Positions 23,201-35,255 of a stretch of DNA of 64,000 bases are shown one piece after another. The notes below the pieces were generated by a model that searched no databases, was not told the origin of the DNA, and worked only from the letters and a program-made list of their open reading frames with translations. Position 1 is the first letter of the stretch, and every line of letters starts with the position of its first letter. Origin of the DNA: Euptelea pleiosperma (Eukaryota; Streptophyta; Magnoliopsida; Ranunculales; Eupteleaceae); the NCBI GenBank assembly GCA_035048495.1, contig CM068549.1, positions 3,133,059 to 3,197,058 on the forward strand, written 5' to 3'. The position numbers were made by a program, and so were the translations under genes.

Positions 23201-23713
23201 GATATATTGCACCAGGTATTTATTTGCTGTCATTTTTTATTTGCTCTCTTTTAACACTGTATTCTTCCTAATGTGAAATGTTGGCACTTACCCATAGTGG
23301 GAGGTGTTTTCTCAGCCGTTTGATCTTGAAATTTACTTTTAAAAATTCAATTATAATCTCTTGTGACAGAGACTGCATTCACAACAATGAAGGGCAAGGA
23401 ATTTGATGTGTACAGCTACGGGGTAGTTTTGCTCGAACTGATAACCAGAAAGAAGGTCTTAGATCCTTTGTTTCCAGAGGATATGGACATCGTGAGGTGG
23501 GTGAATTCCACCTGGAGCACCACCAAAGTCATCCACGATGTCGTGGATCAGAGCCTCGTTGAAGATTTCATGGATTCAGCAATCATGGAAGAAGTGATCG
23601 AAGTACTCTTGGTTGCTTTGCAATGTACTGCAATGGAGCCAAGTGAGAGACCTACAATGAGAGACGTGGTGAAGCAGCTAATTGATGTACAAGGTCCGAA
23701 GCTAAGAAGGTAA
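20254..23713 (+). CDS. LRR receptor-like kinase, PEPR1/PEPR2-like (two exons)
   Basis: Exons 20254-23215 and 23370-23713 encode 1101 residues. Order: signal peptide (about 1-23), N-terminal LRR cap with the TPCHWQGIQCD motif, about 26 uninterrupted 24-residue LRRs of plant extracellular type (L-x-x-N-x-L-x-G-x-I-P), a Cys-containing spacer, one membrane segment (about 760-785), then a kinase domain. In the kinase: IGRGAHGTVY (about 819-828), YAIKKL lysine (about 842), HRDIKPNN (about 938-945), DFG (about 958), GTFGYIAPE rebuilt across the intron, and SYGVVLLELITRKK. HRD makes it an RD kinase, and all key residues are present. Length, LRR number, the LNERFIIGRGAHG block and the intron position fit LRR-XI receptors PEPR1/PEPR2, which bind Pep danger peptides at the plasma membrane in immune signalling. 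Ligand identity is inferred. The ATG context (A at -3, G at +4) is good. Confidence 0.93.
23216..23369 (+). other. Intron of the receptor kinase gene
   Basis: A 154-bp phase-1 intron with GT at 23216 and AG ending at 23369, T-rich inside. It splits the Glu codon of the APE motif. Joining the exons keeps the kinase frame; without splicing the frame would run on to a stop at about 23271 and lose the last third of the kinase domain. Confidence 0.93.
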
Positions 23714-24509
23714 CACAGCTACTACATGTATAATCCCACAAATTACTGCTGTAGCCATAGCCATGCGTAATTTCTAATACATGTTTATGTCTCTTCCCTC
23801 AATATTTTCTGATCCTTGGAAGGTTAATTCGAGGCATGCCCCCTATATCCATCAGAAAAAGCTATCATTAATGTATATATGTATTTTTATTGGATGGTTA
23901 GATTATGTGCTTTGATGGGTCCCATGCTAATGTTTGATTTTGTGGTTCAATTAAAGAAAAGAAATTTAATTTAATTCTTAAGCCTTAGACTACTTTGTGC
24001 CTAATGTTTTTTTTATTGTTTAAAACTAAACAAAGACACCCTTTTGGAAAAATGGTTAGTCTCCTTGTTTATTTGACAATGGTTATGGGTTCATACTTTC
24101 TTTGACAATGGGAAGGGCAGTTTTGTTGATTCATTCCTGACAATGGGAATGGTTTATTTAATAGAATATTTTCTCTTGTTAGAGTTGAATTTTTATTTTT
24201 TAGTAAGGTTTTTTTAATGTAACTTTGAGAAGAGACTATTGAATGTCAGCAGTTATGCATTCCTGACATAACTGCTGACTTCATAATAATCACTTGAAAA
24301 CTAAATAGCAAGTATAGAACTTACTGTTTTATATATTAGCAAGTGGGAAAATGAAGGTGACCCTCTATCTGTCCAAGATCTTTGAAGGAGATGATTATTT
24401 TTCAACTTGATCTGATCTGGTTCTCACTCTTTCACTTGATAATCTGTACTTTAGACCTTTTGTCCATGGTTTAAAAACAAAAAACTTTTACCATTAGAAA
24501 TGATCAAAA
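23714..24509. other. 3' flank of the receptor kinase gene
   Basis: AT-rich. The 3' untranslated region presumably lies in the first few hundred bases. No clear polyadenylation signal is decisive (AATTAAA near 23950 is a weak candidate). A short inverted repeat (CAGCAGTTATG/CATAACTGCTG) sits at about 24248-24278. No other gene. Confidence 0.5.
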
Positions 24510-24788
24510 GATGTTATTTGGGCCCACTGACCATATGGATGTGTAGCCCACCTTTTGGTGGATATACATACCAAAAATCACTATGATTGGTAATCTCTAG
24601 CCGTTGAATTCAACCATTTTTTTAACTATTAAAACCAACTGCCAAAAATTATCAAACAAACTGATTTTTTGTATGGTCTACCAAGGGGCAGGTTAAACAT
24701 ACATACAGTCGGTGGGTCCCAGATGACGGGTGAGTAACAAAAATGGTGCTAGCTTACGCTTTTGGATTAAGCTACCGCTTGTTACATC
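24510..24788. mobile_element. Foldback element, GTTACATC end
   Basis: Second member of the family at 17288-17657. Arms share GGGCCCACTGACC / GGTGGGTCCC and ATATACATACCAAAAATCA-like sequence. The left end is shortened (GATGTTATTTGGGCCC). Confidence 0.65.
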
Positions 24789-25576
24789 GATGTTAAATTA
24801 GCCAAACATGTTGTGCCTTATGTACGTATTGTCCAATTGCTAACAGACCGCCACTGCCAAGATCATCTTGTTGTTGTTCCAACAATTCGGTGGACCATTT
24901 TTGTGAAAATAACATTGATAGGGTATCCTTAATCGTCTGTATGTAGGTTTCCATACCATCATATCAGTGTGATTAAATGAACGGTCAAGATTATCCTATC
25001 AGATTACCTCCTTTTTGGACGGTCTAGATTGATGGACTTGTGTGATTAAAATGAGACGATGTGTTTCAAATTGAAACAACATGTGTAAATTTTTTTTTTG
25101 TTAAGAAGTAAACAAAGGAAAATATGGTTAGGTGACTGTAATAGAGAGGAGAGAGAAAATAAAATATTAAGAATAAGGATCTTGTACATGTAACTTACTC
25201 TTTGGGTAGCCCTTGCCCACCCCTCCACGTGTCACAAGATGATAGGGGGTTGAGGCATCTCCTCAACCAAATGGGTGAGGGAAGCCGAACTCGAAAAAAA
25301 CCCTTTTCTCGGTGGCAGACCATCCATAAACAACTAGGTTTTTTTACTGGGTGTAAATCACGTACACCACACTTGCTATGCACTCGCCAAAGCCAAAAAA
25401 GAAAAGAAGAGAGAGAGAGAGAGAAAGGAGATTTTATGGGCTATTCGTCTGAGCCCAAGCCCACTCACCTGAGACTAGTGAGGCAAGATTTGTTGGATTT
25501 TAGAAAAACAAAAAAAAGAAGGTGAAAGTCGTGCACCACTAGCCACATATGTGCGGCCGAACCAAGCCAATGCCGT
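24789..25576. other. Intergenic, no gene seen
   Basis: No recognisable gene or complete element. A GA-rich run lies at about 25405-25430. Open frames here are short and without motifs. Confidence 0.5.
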
Positions 25577-25982
25577 TAGGGGTGTCAATTTTACCCGATT
25601 TAACCGGAACCGAACAGGAACCGGAACCGAAAACACCGGTTCCGGTACCACATTTTTGGGAACCGATTAAAAAGAACCGGAACCGGAAACTAATGGTTAC
25701 GGTTCCGGTACTCTAATATGGAACCGAAACCGATAAGAACCGGAACCGAACCGGAACCAATATATAAATATAGTGTAAAAATTCTCATATTATCAAGATT
25801 GGACCCGTTATACCCGAAATCGGAACTAGAACCGACAAAAACTACATAATCGGTTCCGGTTCTGGTACCATCACTTTGAGAACCGGAACCGATAAGTACC
25901 CGAACCGATAAGAACCGGAACCGTTTGTTCCGGTTCTGGTCACCTTAGGAACCGAACCGGAACCGACCCATTGACACCCCTA
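25577..25982. mobile_element. hAT-type MITE rich in GGAACCG repeats
   Basis: A 406-bp element with ends TAGGGGTGTCAATTTTACCC and ATTGACACCCCTA. It is flanked by AATGCCGT (25569-25576) and GATGCCGT (25983-25990), 7 of 8 bases identical. The interior is largely iterations of GGAACCGGAACCG and its complement, so it can fold extensively. Confidence 0.85.
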
Positions 25983-26647
25983 GATGCCGTGCGCCCATGC
26001 AAGCCAAAGCCATGCACTAGCCAGCCAGCCCACAACCTACTCGTTGGTCCAAGCCAGGCCCAACTCTTGTTGGCTCAAGTCTCAAGTTGGTTGTCATGAA
26101 AAAAATAAAAATAAAAATAAAAAGAAGAAGAAGAAGAAGAAAAGAAGCTTGCAGCCTTTTCGAGCCCAAGCCCATGAGGCACAAAGATGCCCACACGCTC
26201 TTTGGCCTAGAAGAGGCCCAAGTCGGTGATGCCCACAAGAGGCACACGTAAGTGAAGCCCAACAAGAGGTTTACACTTTTCATGTGAGGTCTAGAAGAGG
26301 CCCACACACTTTATTGCTTGAGGTCTCATAGAGCCCAAGCCTGTGAGGCATATAGATGCCCACATACATCTTGGCCCAATGAGGCCCTTTATTCGGACTA
26401 AGATCCGACGAGTTCTGGTCTAGCTTAAACCGAAGATTTTTCTGGGACAATATCCCATCCTGGTTTGCAACAATCTTCATTCACTGATGAACACAGACTA
26501 CAAGGTTTGATTAAGGCGATGCAATCATCAAGGCGACTTAAAATGGTAATAGCATATTTGAACGGCACTCAAGCTTCAAGGCACTGGATTTTTTTGGCAA
26601 ATTCATGATGATCGTTCATCTCCGATCCCCATGAGTTTGAAGGGAAA
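25983..26647. other. Intergenic with a diverged ~60-bp duplication and a retroelement trace
   Basis: Two diverged copies of a ~60-bp unit at about 26162-26222 and 26332-26393 share GAGCCCAAGCC, TGAGGCA and GATGCCCACA. The last ~240 bp before 26648 include a purine-rich GAGTTTGAAGGGAAA, like a copia polypurine tract. No gene. Confidence 0.45.
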
Positions 26648-26852
26648 TGTTAGAGAATATATTGTGTGAGATACACCCTATCACTATTAGTGTATCTCAT
26701 TACAAAATTAGAATAATATCTTAGGATTTGATTTGATATTCTTAGAATTTCCTTCCTGTTTTGAATTCGTGTAATGCTTTATATAAGAGCTTGAAGTAGG
26801 TCTATGTATTAACAAAAAAAGAGTTTAGCAATAAACCCTAAAATTCTTCACA
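26648..26852 (+). mobile_element. Short copia-like LTR
   Basis: About 205 bp, starting TGTTAGAGAATATATTG directly after a purine tract and ending AAATTCTTCACA. It contains a TATA-like TTTATATAAGAG at about 26769-26780. Size, TG...CA ends and layout fit the 3' LTR of a small Ty1/copia element whose body has decayed. No target duplication was found. Confidence 0.45.
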
Positions 26853-27447
26853 CGCACCTACTTGTCGACACTTTAGCCGGTTGTGATTTAAGTATGAAAT
26901 GATTCAGGGAGTTGCTCGTCTTAGTTATAATATCAGTCTTTTGCGCTCAATTTAGATGTTGAAGGAAAACCACGTGCCTCAATATCATGTGTACAATTGC
27001 TCCTCATGAAAGCTATCAAGCATCGACAGTCGTTGGATCATGATCTGTATCATCAAAAAATCAGTTTGCTGGCGTTCATCACCACCGTTGATACGAGCTT
27101 ATCTTCATGCAAGACACCAGCTGGACTTCATCATTCATTTGCTCTCGTAGCAACAATGCTATTAGATCGCTCTTTCTGCATCACGATGTGGCATACATGC
27201 ACCCATATGCATCGTGATGGCCAATTGTTATCGGCAAGATCAACGGTTGAGAGAATCAGGCTAGAATTGATAGAAGATTGAGCTCCTCTCTGCCACGTTA
27301 GTTCAGCTAGAGATACTTGGTGGACGTAAAGCATCAACAAGCCATTCCTTACTGGAACCCATTTGTCCAAGTGACCAACTGATCAACCAGCTGGGCTTGT
27401 TCCAATCCAAACACCTCATGATCATCGTGCTTCCTTTTATATCCTCA

Positions 27448-27868
27448 CTAGTAGCCCACGGCACTCTCAAAGCATTTGCCAAAATCGGGTGTGAGTGGCT
27501 TAGATCCACCATCCATTTGGGGTGATAAGATCTCGACAATCCTTTGTGAAGCCGATAAGAAGGGGGATAAGTGACTTCTCTGTTTTGTTATATAGATGTA
27601 TAGTGGGTTGCCCGTGCCCTCGGCACTCCCCTACAAAGCATTTCCCAAAATCGGGTCTTAGTGGTTGAGATCCATAGTTTATTTGGGTGGTAAGATCTTG
27701 GCCATCCTTTATGAAGCCGATAAAAGGGTATAAGTGGGGAGACAATTTCCCTGTTAAATTAATCCGACCATCTAAATTTTATTTTATGTAAGGGTTGATA
27801 TGGGCCCTTGGATATATGAAGCCTATAATTGGGGGAGACAACTTCCCTGTTTTGTTATATAGATACCT
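27448..27868. repeat. Diverged tandem duplication, unit about 155 bp
   Basis: Units at about 27448-27598 and 27602-27760 share the order CGGCACTC, AAAGCATTT, CAAAATCGGGT, GATCCA, AAGATCT, ATCCTTT, GAAGCCGATAA. A third, partial unit follows (GAAGCCTATAA, GGGGGAGACAA, CCCTGTTTTGTTATATAGAT at about 27818-27865). Noncoding. Confidence 0.6.
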
Positions 27869-27974
27869 ACCTTTGCACCTCAACACATGTCCACGTGATT
27901 GACGGTTGCATTCAGATACGAAACCACGTCACTTGCCACGTGTAAGCATAATATGATGCCAAACCTGGCCTTTA

Positions 27975-28366
27975 AGTAAAACTTCTGTCACAACGCACAA
28001 TACGAGCCACATGGCATACTCTCAGTGGACACTGACTGTATGGATGTTTGGCCAGTCCCTCAGTGGATCTCTAAACCAAAAATCAGCCTGATTAGTAATT
28101 TACATCCTTTGGATCTTTGCACCCAAATTATGCTAAATAATGCTCAAATGCCTACCGTTAAAATCAACCCATGAAAATAACCTCAATCAAATCGCTTTGA
28201 AATCACGAATCAGGCTGATTTTTGGTTTAAAGATCCACGGAGGGACTGGCCAAACATCCATACGGTCAGAGTCCAAAGTCCACTAAGAGTATACCACGTG
28301 GCTCATATTGTTGTGCATTGTGACAGAAGCATCTGTCACAAGGCTGTGACAGATCAGTTTTACTCG
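27975..28366. mobile_element. Composite foldback element
   Basis: Outer ends AAGTAAAACTTCTGTCACAA and GTTTTACTCG match the family at 17971. The inner arms (ACGAGCCACATGGCATACTC / GAGTATACCACGTGGCTCAT, then AAACCAAAAATCAGCCTGAT on both sides) match the family at 19066. It is therefore either a nested insertion or a related larger member. Confidence 0.65.
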
Positions 28367-28758
28367 TCTTCATGCATCTCAGGCGTCCAATTGGTTCTCC
28401 AATTGCAATTCAACACATCAACTTAACCTCCACTCCACGATCTATTGTGCTCACTCTCGACGCTACAACAAGTCTACGGAATCAACCAGCAGCACATAAT
28501 GATCACTCCGACCGTTCAAACCACGTACCATCAGTGGCTATTGCCCCTTGTTGCGTCATCTTCATCCTCCCGCATAACGTACTTAATTTCATCTGCGGAT
28601 TGGTTCATCAATAGCTCTCTGTCTTTGACTCTGCACCATTGGTTCCATATTATTAGTGATCAATAATGGAAGAATTCCTTCATATTCTTAGAGATCGGGG
28701 ACATAATTCACATGGATGTAGTAAGTCTTGCTTGGGCTACTTTAATGGTACTCTTTAC

Positions 28759-29188
28759 CATGGTTTTAAAAACGGCCGTTTAAATGGTAATGCCCCAAGC
28801 CTGTTTTTGTTAAAACACGTTTTATTGGTTTTGAAAAAAATGGCTGTTTTTTGTTTTAACGGTGTTAAAATCATTTAAACAGCCGTTTAATTCTGAAAAA
28901 TTTTGTGAAAAAACGGCCGTTAAATCCGTTTAATTTCCGTTAAAAATCCGTTAAATTCTATTTTTTTTTTTATTTTCAAAATTCAAAATTTGAATTTAAG
29001 CGCCATTTTTTCCGTTTTTTTCCATTAAAATCCGTTAAAACTGTTAAAATCCGTTTAATTCCGTTAAATTCTATTTTTTCCCATTTTTGTCCCTGGCCAT
29101 TTCAATCCGTTTTAACGGCCATTTAAATGGTTTAAACGGTAACACCCCCAGTCCGTTTAACCGTTAAAACGGCCTCCTTTAAACCTTG
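28759..29188. mobile_element. hAT-type MITE, 430 bp
   Basis: Ends CATGGTTTTAAAAACGG and TTTAAACCTTG. Flanks CTCTTTAC (28751-28758) and GTCTTTAC (29189-29196) match at 7 of 8 bases. The interior is dense in CCGTTAAAA repeats, and it is the longest member of the family. Confidence 0.8.
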
Positions 29189-29743
29189 GTCTTTACATGC
29201 ATTTTCCCTTTCGCTTGTAGTATGGGGAAGATGTGGACGTTTTTAAATAAAAAGATCTCCACTTCAAATTCATTATCCAAGAACCGTTCATGAATTCACA
29301 ATCAATAGTTAATGGTTCTAATTTGCCCTGAATTTTTTATTCTATGACTGAAAATCCACATTTTATCTTTCAACAGAAGAAAAAAAAAAAGGGATTCTTG
29401 TAGGGCGTGTTTGATTGTCAAGTGGGATTTTAAATTTGTATAATTTTCCCTACTAAGCTCGGAATTCGTTTTCCATCCAGATAGGTGAGAATTCATTCCC
29501 ACCTGAAAATACACTTTTATTTTCTCACAGGATCGAAATATGTGTTCTCAGTTGCAATCAATCAGCCATTTAAGGCATTTCCCAAATGCATTTTCTCGAG
29601 AAAAATTTCTGTGCAATCAAACACGCCCTTAGGTTTAAAAAAGGGATAAGGAAAACGGGATTCAAGATGAAAATCCAATAAATAAAAAGGGATTAAGTAA
29701 TCCCCCCAAAAAAGGGAATATTTCCTCTATTTTGTATCGGTTT
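29189..29743. other. Intergenic, no gene seen
   Basis: AT-rich; nothing recognisable beyond homopolymer runs. The 3' portion may belong to the insertion carrying the trnC-like sequence that follows. Confidence 0.4.
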
Positions 29744-29818
29744 AGCGGCATGGCCGAGTGGTAATTAAGGCCGGGGACTGCAAATCCTTTTTCCCCAGTT
29801 CAAATCTGGGTGTCGCCT
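29744..29818 (+). tRNA. trnC-GCA: Plastid-like tRNA-Cys(GCA) copy, decayed
   Basis: It closely follows plastid trnC: acceptor GCGGCAT, D arm GGCCGAGTGGTAA, anticodon loop CTGCAAA with anticodon GCA, TTCAAAT T loop, and 3' strand TGTCGCC. Differences suggest a non-functional nuclear copy: A instead of G at position 1, giving an A-C mismatch, and four extra bases (about 29763-29766) in the D loop region. There are no introns. It is probably organellar DNA transferred to the nucleus, either directly from the plastid or through a mitochondrial copy. The sequence to about 29900 may belong to the same transfer. Confidence 0.75.
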
Positions 29819-32800
29819 GATCAAAAAACAAAAAAACTCGAAATCCCTTATTCTTTCTGCTGATATAACTCGCGGAATTCTTGCCCAGCAGAAGCAAAGG
29901 AAAATGACTGCCGGTGCTTGATTTTAAGAATCTGGAGGTTATTGAAACACTAGCAGGCACAAGTCCAATAGATGGACCTCCAACAAGCATCGTTATGGTG
30001 TCAGCAAATGTCCAGTCGTCAGTGGCCAACTTGTTGTAAGCTCCTATGCGTGATCCTTCTCTGGCGGGACAGAAATCTGATGGTGGATATCTATGTAACT
30101 TCATCTTGTTGTTTGCTCCGTTCTAACATCTTACACAACAGGTCCATGTGGAACTGATCAACACGTCCAGCGCCCTTGATGTGCTATGTCACTCATTTTG
30201 GGTTGACCCCACCATGTAGGGCACACCGTATATTGGTATGCCTATGGAGAACTGAATGCCTGGGTTTGGTATTTGATATCTCCTTACTGTGGAGAAGACG
30301 TTAGAATCAAATGAGATAATTAAAGGTAAATCAGCCTATATAAGATTGAGTCTGACATCCATGATCCATGCACCAGTTAGGTGGGCCAGTTCATCTCATG
30401 TCCTTTTTATTCCTTCTTTTGGCCCACCTTCTTAGGCCCAGCTTCATACTACCTATATATCTCTGCCAGTACCTGCCTGTTTGGGTTCTTGGCTTGACAC
30501 ACTACCTCCATTCATTCAGCGTCTTCTTCAACACTTAAACACCGTTGATCAACTTGATCCTATGGTGTGCTTTCATCTCTCGGCTATTCTTGTTGCCTTT
30601 ATTAAACTGAACTACTACCTATCGATTTCAGTGTCCATTTTTGTAGCTTACTCCTGTTGGTAGTACAAGACTAAATAATACAACGGTTAGAATCAAACCA
30701 TAACGACCCTAAACTACCCATTATCATATACCCTTGTCACGATTACAATCGGAGGACTATGATCAAAATGTCAACGGATACCTATTCAACGGCTACGACC
30801 ATGCCATAAATGACTTTGATCGACAAGGAAGATCAAGCTATGCAATAAGGAGATCAACGATGAAGATCAAACCATGCAACAACCTAGATCCACGATGTAG
30901 ATCATATTACGTAGATGATCCAGATCAACATACAATTGAAGTCAACCATCAAATGATCAAGATCAACGCTCACATCAATGTAAATCAAACGGTCAGGATC
31001 TATCCATGCAATCAACTCTAATTAGATCAAAGTCCTCAGAGCAGCCAGAGATAGTTAGGGTCACCACTTAGGGTACTATCTCATCGAATGTCGTCTTTAA
31101 TCGAACCTTGATTATCCAAATCTTAGATTAAACGAATTGAGATTAACTAGATTAACTGAATCGGGATTTAGTGTGTATTAATAAATTTTGAGTTATCAAA
31201 TTTATGGGACTTATCGAGTTTGATCGGATTAATCGGTTAAGTCGTGGATAATCGAAAATGAATTTATGGCACAAAATGATTCTAAACTCACACACAACTC
31301 ATAAAATGTTTTAAGAGCTTTCGTATTTCTATATATATATCGGATCGACTGATTGATCGATGGGTTATTTGGGATTTGAAATAGCATTGAGCATTTAATA
31401 AGATAATCATTATTTAAACTTGCATGATCACGCGGACCCTAGAAGAATACATGCTTGCCCAAAGGGCGATTTAGATGTGAGTGCAACCACATTGGATGAG
31501 CTTTAGATCCTTAATTTATCTCTAGTATCAATTGAACTTCAATAACATTCTGCAATGCATCCTTCGGGTCTAGCAACATTCCTTATGTATCATTTATAAA
31601 CTAGGAATCAATAGCTCGTGCTTAGCACGAGCACAGTTAAAAAAAATTAAATGAATAAAAGTCTTTTCTAACATTAAAAGAAAGGAACCTTAAAAGAAAG
31701 TTGGGTTTTTGGATAATCTAAAAAAAAAAAAAAATTATGTTCCTGAATATTGAGAGATTTCTATTAATAAATAAATCATTATTTTAGAAGAGAGTAAGTT
31801 CCTTAATGTCGTGTCCAAACTGTAGAAAGAAAAAATACTACATAATGAAAGATTCAATTTTTTATGCTCAAAGGATGAAAGAATTTATTAGTCAAATTTC
31901 CATTAAATTTTACTTAGTTTCATCCGTCAAATTTACCGTCATTGTTTGAATCATCAATATAGCCATCCATTGTGAATAATCAGAACCATAATCCAATATG
32001 ATATCAGAAACAGAACCCATGATATCTGCTACAAATCAAGCTATATGGACCCATTCAATATACATAGAATATCAATTAACGTGTTCCACTAGTCCTCCAA
32101 AAATTAAACTGAGTTAAACTATTTATGTTCAACTCAAAAACTCATTCAAATAAAATAAGCCATCCTCCATCAAAGTAAACAATGCTTATCAAAAAGTTTC
32201 TTTTTTGTGGATAGTTTATAAAAGGAAATAAGTGTAAAGTGATAGGAATAAATGAAGATATTTAGAGAGATTTTAGAAATATTAAAGAAACAACTTTGTC
32301 AAGGAAGAACAAAAAAATGAAACGTTTTGCATGGCTAATCATTTTTAGAAAGGAAGAGACGTTTTTGAAAATATAAATTCTTAGCATTGGATATCGAATA
32401 ATTATTCCCATTATGATAGTCTACTTTTCTGAATAATCATTCCCATATTGATAGCCTAATTTTCTTTCAAATAATTAATGACACATAATTTCATTTTCCA
32501 CGCCAAATATCAGAGTAATCTTTAGCCATTAGTATGTGCCTAGTTAGAAGCTAGGATATCTTTCTAAATAATCATAAAATACCCCATACCACTAGATAAA
32601 TTTTAAAAGGTGTAATTGGCCCGCTGATTATGGAGACCTATTAATGAAATAAAAAAATGAACAAAAAAATTTAAAATTAGAGGAGACAAAAAAAAAAAAA
32701 TTAACGAAACATGGTTTTGCATGCCAAAAAAAGAAATCCAAACAAAAATATAAATATGGTTATTGTTGGGCTAATAAAAATGAAAAAAAAATGTGGAGAA

Positions 32801-32930
32801 GAAAAAAAATAAATCCAACAAAAAAAAAATGGCATGAATGGAAAAAATATACCTGATTTTAAATATTAGGATTGACATTTATTGAAATATATGTCATGTT
32901 TTTCCAATCCAAAAGTGACCAACGGAATAG
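29819..32930. other. Intergenic, no supported gene
   Basis: The first ~290 bp are open on the minus strand for 120 codons (29742-30104), but the frame runs through the tRNA copy and matches no protein I know. Around 30730-31020 the sequence is rich in GATCAA/GATCCA words. From about 31650 to 32880 it is very AT-rich with A runs. No element boundaries are recognised. Confidence 0.4.
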
Positions 32931-35219
32931 TGATATTCGCTTAAAAGTGCTTATTTTAAGCCACTATCCTTTTAGTGTTGTCGCATTCTCCTACGTAAGA
33001 CTGCCCTAGTTATCAACTTTTTTACGTAAGAGTCTCTTCGGTTGCGTAGAATACACTTTTCTGGATGAAATTATATATTTGCATATATTAAACACATTTC
33101 TAGAAGTCTAGATATGAAGCCATTTTGATCAAGTCTCATTACGCACTTCTCTCTTGCAGGAAACCCGATCGAGAGATTCTTGGGACTTGCGGGCCCACAA
33201 TCAACCTCCAGAGCCAAGGATCAAAGCTCAAGAGCCAACAGGCTGAAGATAAGAAGATAAATACCAAGTACGAACTAAGCTAGAGGATCGCAGAGCCGAA
33301 ACAGAAACCAAGAGAGTGGAAGAGCCCAAATCCAAGCATGAGTGTGAGCCACGAAAGTGAACTACAATCACAACCCAAGGTGTGGATAGCATGGCACATT
33401 GCAAAAATTAGGCGGACCATCACCTGATGTTTGACGGTTGATTTAAAAAGAAACAAGCATGAACATGTCGGTGCAAAAGTCAAACCTAACATTCTAGGCT
33501 TGAGAGAACGCAACGTGCCCAATGATCGATACGGATGACCTGATGGTTTAAAAGTAGATCATCAAACAAGGCCAAAGAGATCTCTTTGTTTATGAGACAC
33601 ATGATCACAGGTTCAAAATCCAAGGAAGTGCAGTACGAGAATGGCAACTCATGATATAATTTCACGCGATCATATGGCATGCGTGGAGGGCTCAAACTTT
33701 GAAATACCATTGCTGTGATTAACTAATAGCCGGGCTAGAAATAATAAGTGAGCCATCATATATGGTGGGCCAAGACATTGGACTTAAGATATAGGCCAAG
33801 AATGTTGGACCACAACATGGGTCAAATGACGGATAAAGGTGTGTCAAGATTATGGAACCCATGGAATAAAGAGCCATGCAAGGCAACTAAATGGTGTAGC
33901 AAACTAGAAGGTTACATTCGATTACATCAAGTTGGATGTAGTTGTTTTGATGAAGGGTTGGATCACAACATGTGGCAGTGGGAACAAGAAGTGTGGACCA
34001 TACTTGAATATAGGACTATCAGAACATAGTAACATGTGTTGGGGTTCATACCATGAGAAGTTTCTAACTTGCAAAGGAAAGCTAGATATGGAATAATAAA
34101 GAATGTTATTCAAAAGAGTTGCTGAATTAAAAATGGATGGTCCAGATTTCATGCAATGACAGAGATATTGTAAAAGACAAAAACTTTGAAGCATGCAAGG
34201 TGGCAAGAATAGTTGCTGAAGGTGGGACCTACTTGAAATAAACGGTGATTCAATCACATGAGATAATCTCTTTGGCATCAGCAAGTGGCTGGACATGGAG
34301 GCTACAAAGAACATGTTTGAAAAACTAGAATGGGCCCCATAATAACATCTTCAAGGCTGAGACGTTGTGACATAAGGTAAGGAGGAAGTTGCTGATTGAG
34401 TGCTGCATATACATGGGATATTTTCCCAATACAATGAAGATTTGGCAAGAAAAGAGGAGAGGTGACCTCTTCCACGTCTCTTTATAAAAGGGAGAACAAA
34501 ACCCTAATATAAAAGGGAAATGATCTCCTCAAGCCGAGCTATCTTGATCCTTTCCCTTCACAACCTCTTCTCTCTCTCTCCAAGCCGTCATCTCCAATCT
34601 ACACAATCCCAACTGTGCTGCATCTCATCCCTTCTCCTCTTCTAATCCAAAAAAAAAAAAAAAGCAAAAACAAGGAAAAAAAAAGAGAAAGAAAGAAGAG
34701 AGAAGATTGAAAGAGAACGTCCACCTTTCTTGCTGGGGGAACCAGAAAGCAAACGTGTAGCATCACCGCCGTTGCTTTTCCACCGTACAGAAAACATGCT
34801 GCATCACCCAGCCTGGCCGGACCACCATCTCCCCTTCTTCTTATGGATTCTTCTTCTCTTTGTCAATAGCGCAACGCCCAGCCCATCACTGCAACCATCC
34901 TGCAACTCCACAACGTGCAACTCAGAGTTGCAAGTCCACCCTCCATACCTCACCGGACTGGTTCATTTTCTCCTACTTGCACATCTGCGTGGATCGTCCT
35001 TTACTACCACCAATCTCCAACCTTCACGATCGGCAACTGGTCTGCAAGTACCTTACAACCACCAGCATGTCCATCCCCTTCTTGGCCGAATTGTCATGCC
35101 CCGGATTCCAACTACTCGAATCCTGAGGTGTGCGCCACGTGTCTTGAATCCACTCTTTGAACTTAAGGCACATAAGGCATTCACTCGCTCTCATCTAATC
35201 CCAAGCTATGAAATTTCAA

Positions 35220-35255
<36 letters not shown>

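Noticed and set aside
29742..30104. 120-codon minus-strand open frame next to the trnC copy
   Set aside because: It reads through the tRNA sequence in antisense and shows no known domain. It could be a gene fragment, but I cannot support it.
34730..35254. 174-codon plus-strand frame with a hydrophobic start
   Set aside because: C-rich LTR-like DNA running into an AT microsatellite, with no homologous frame in related LTRs.
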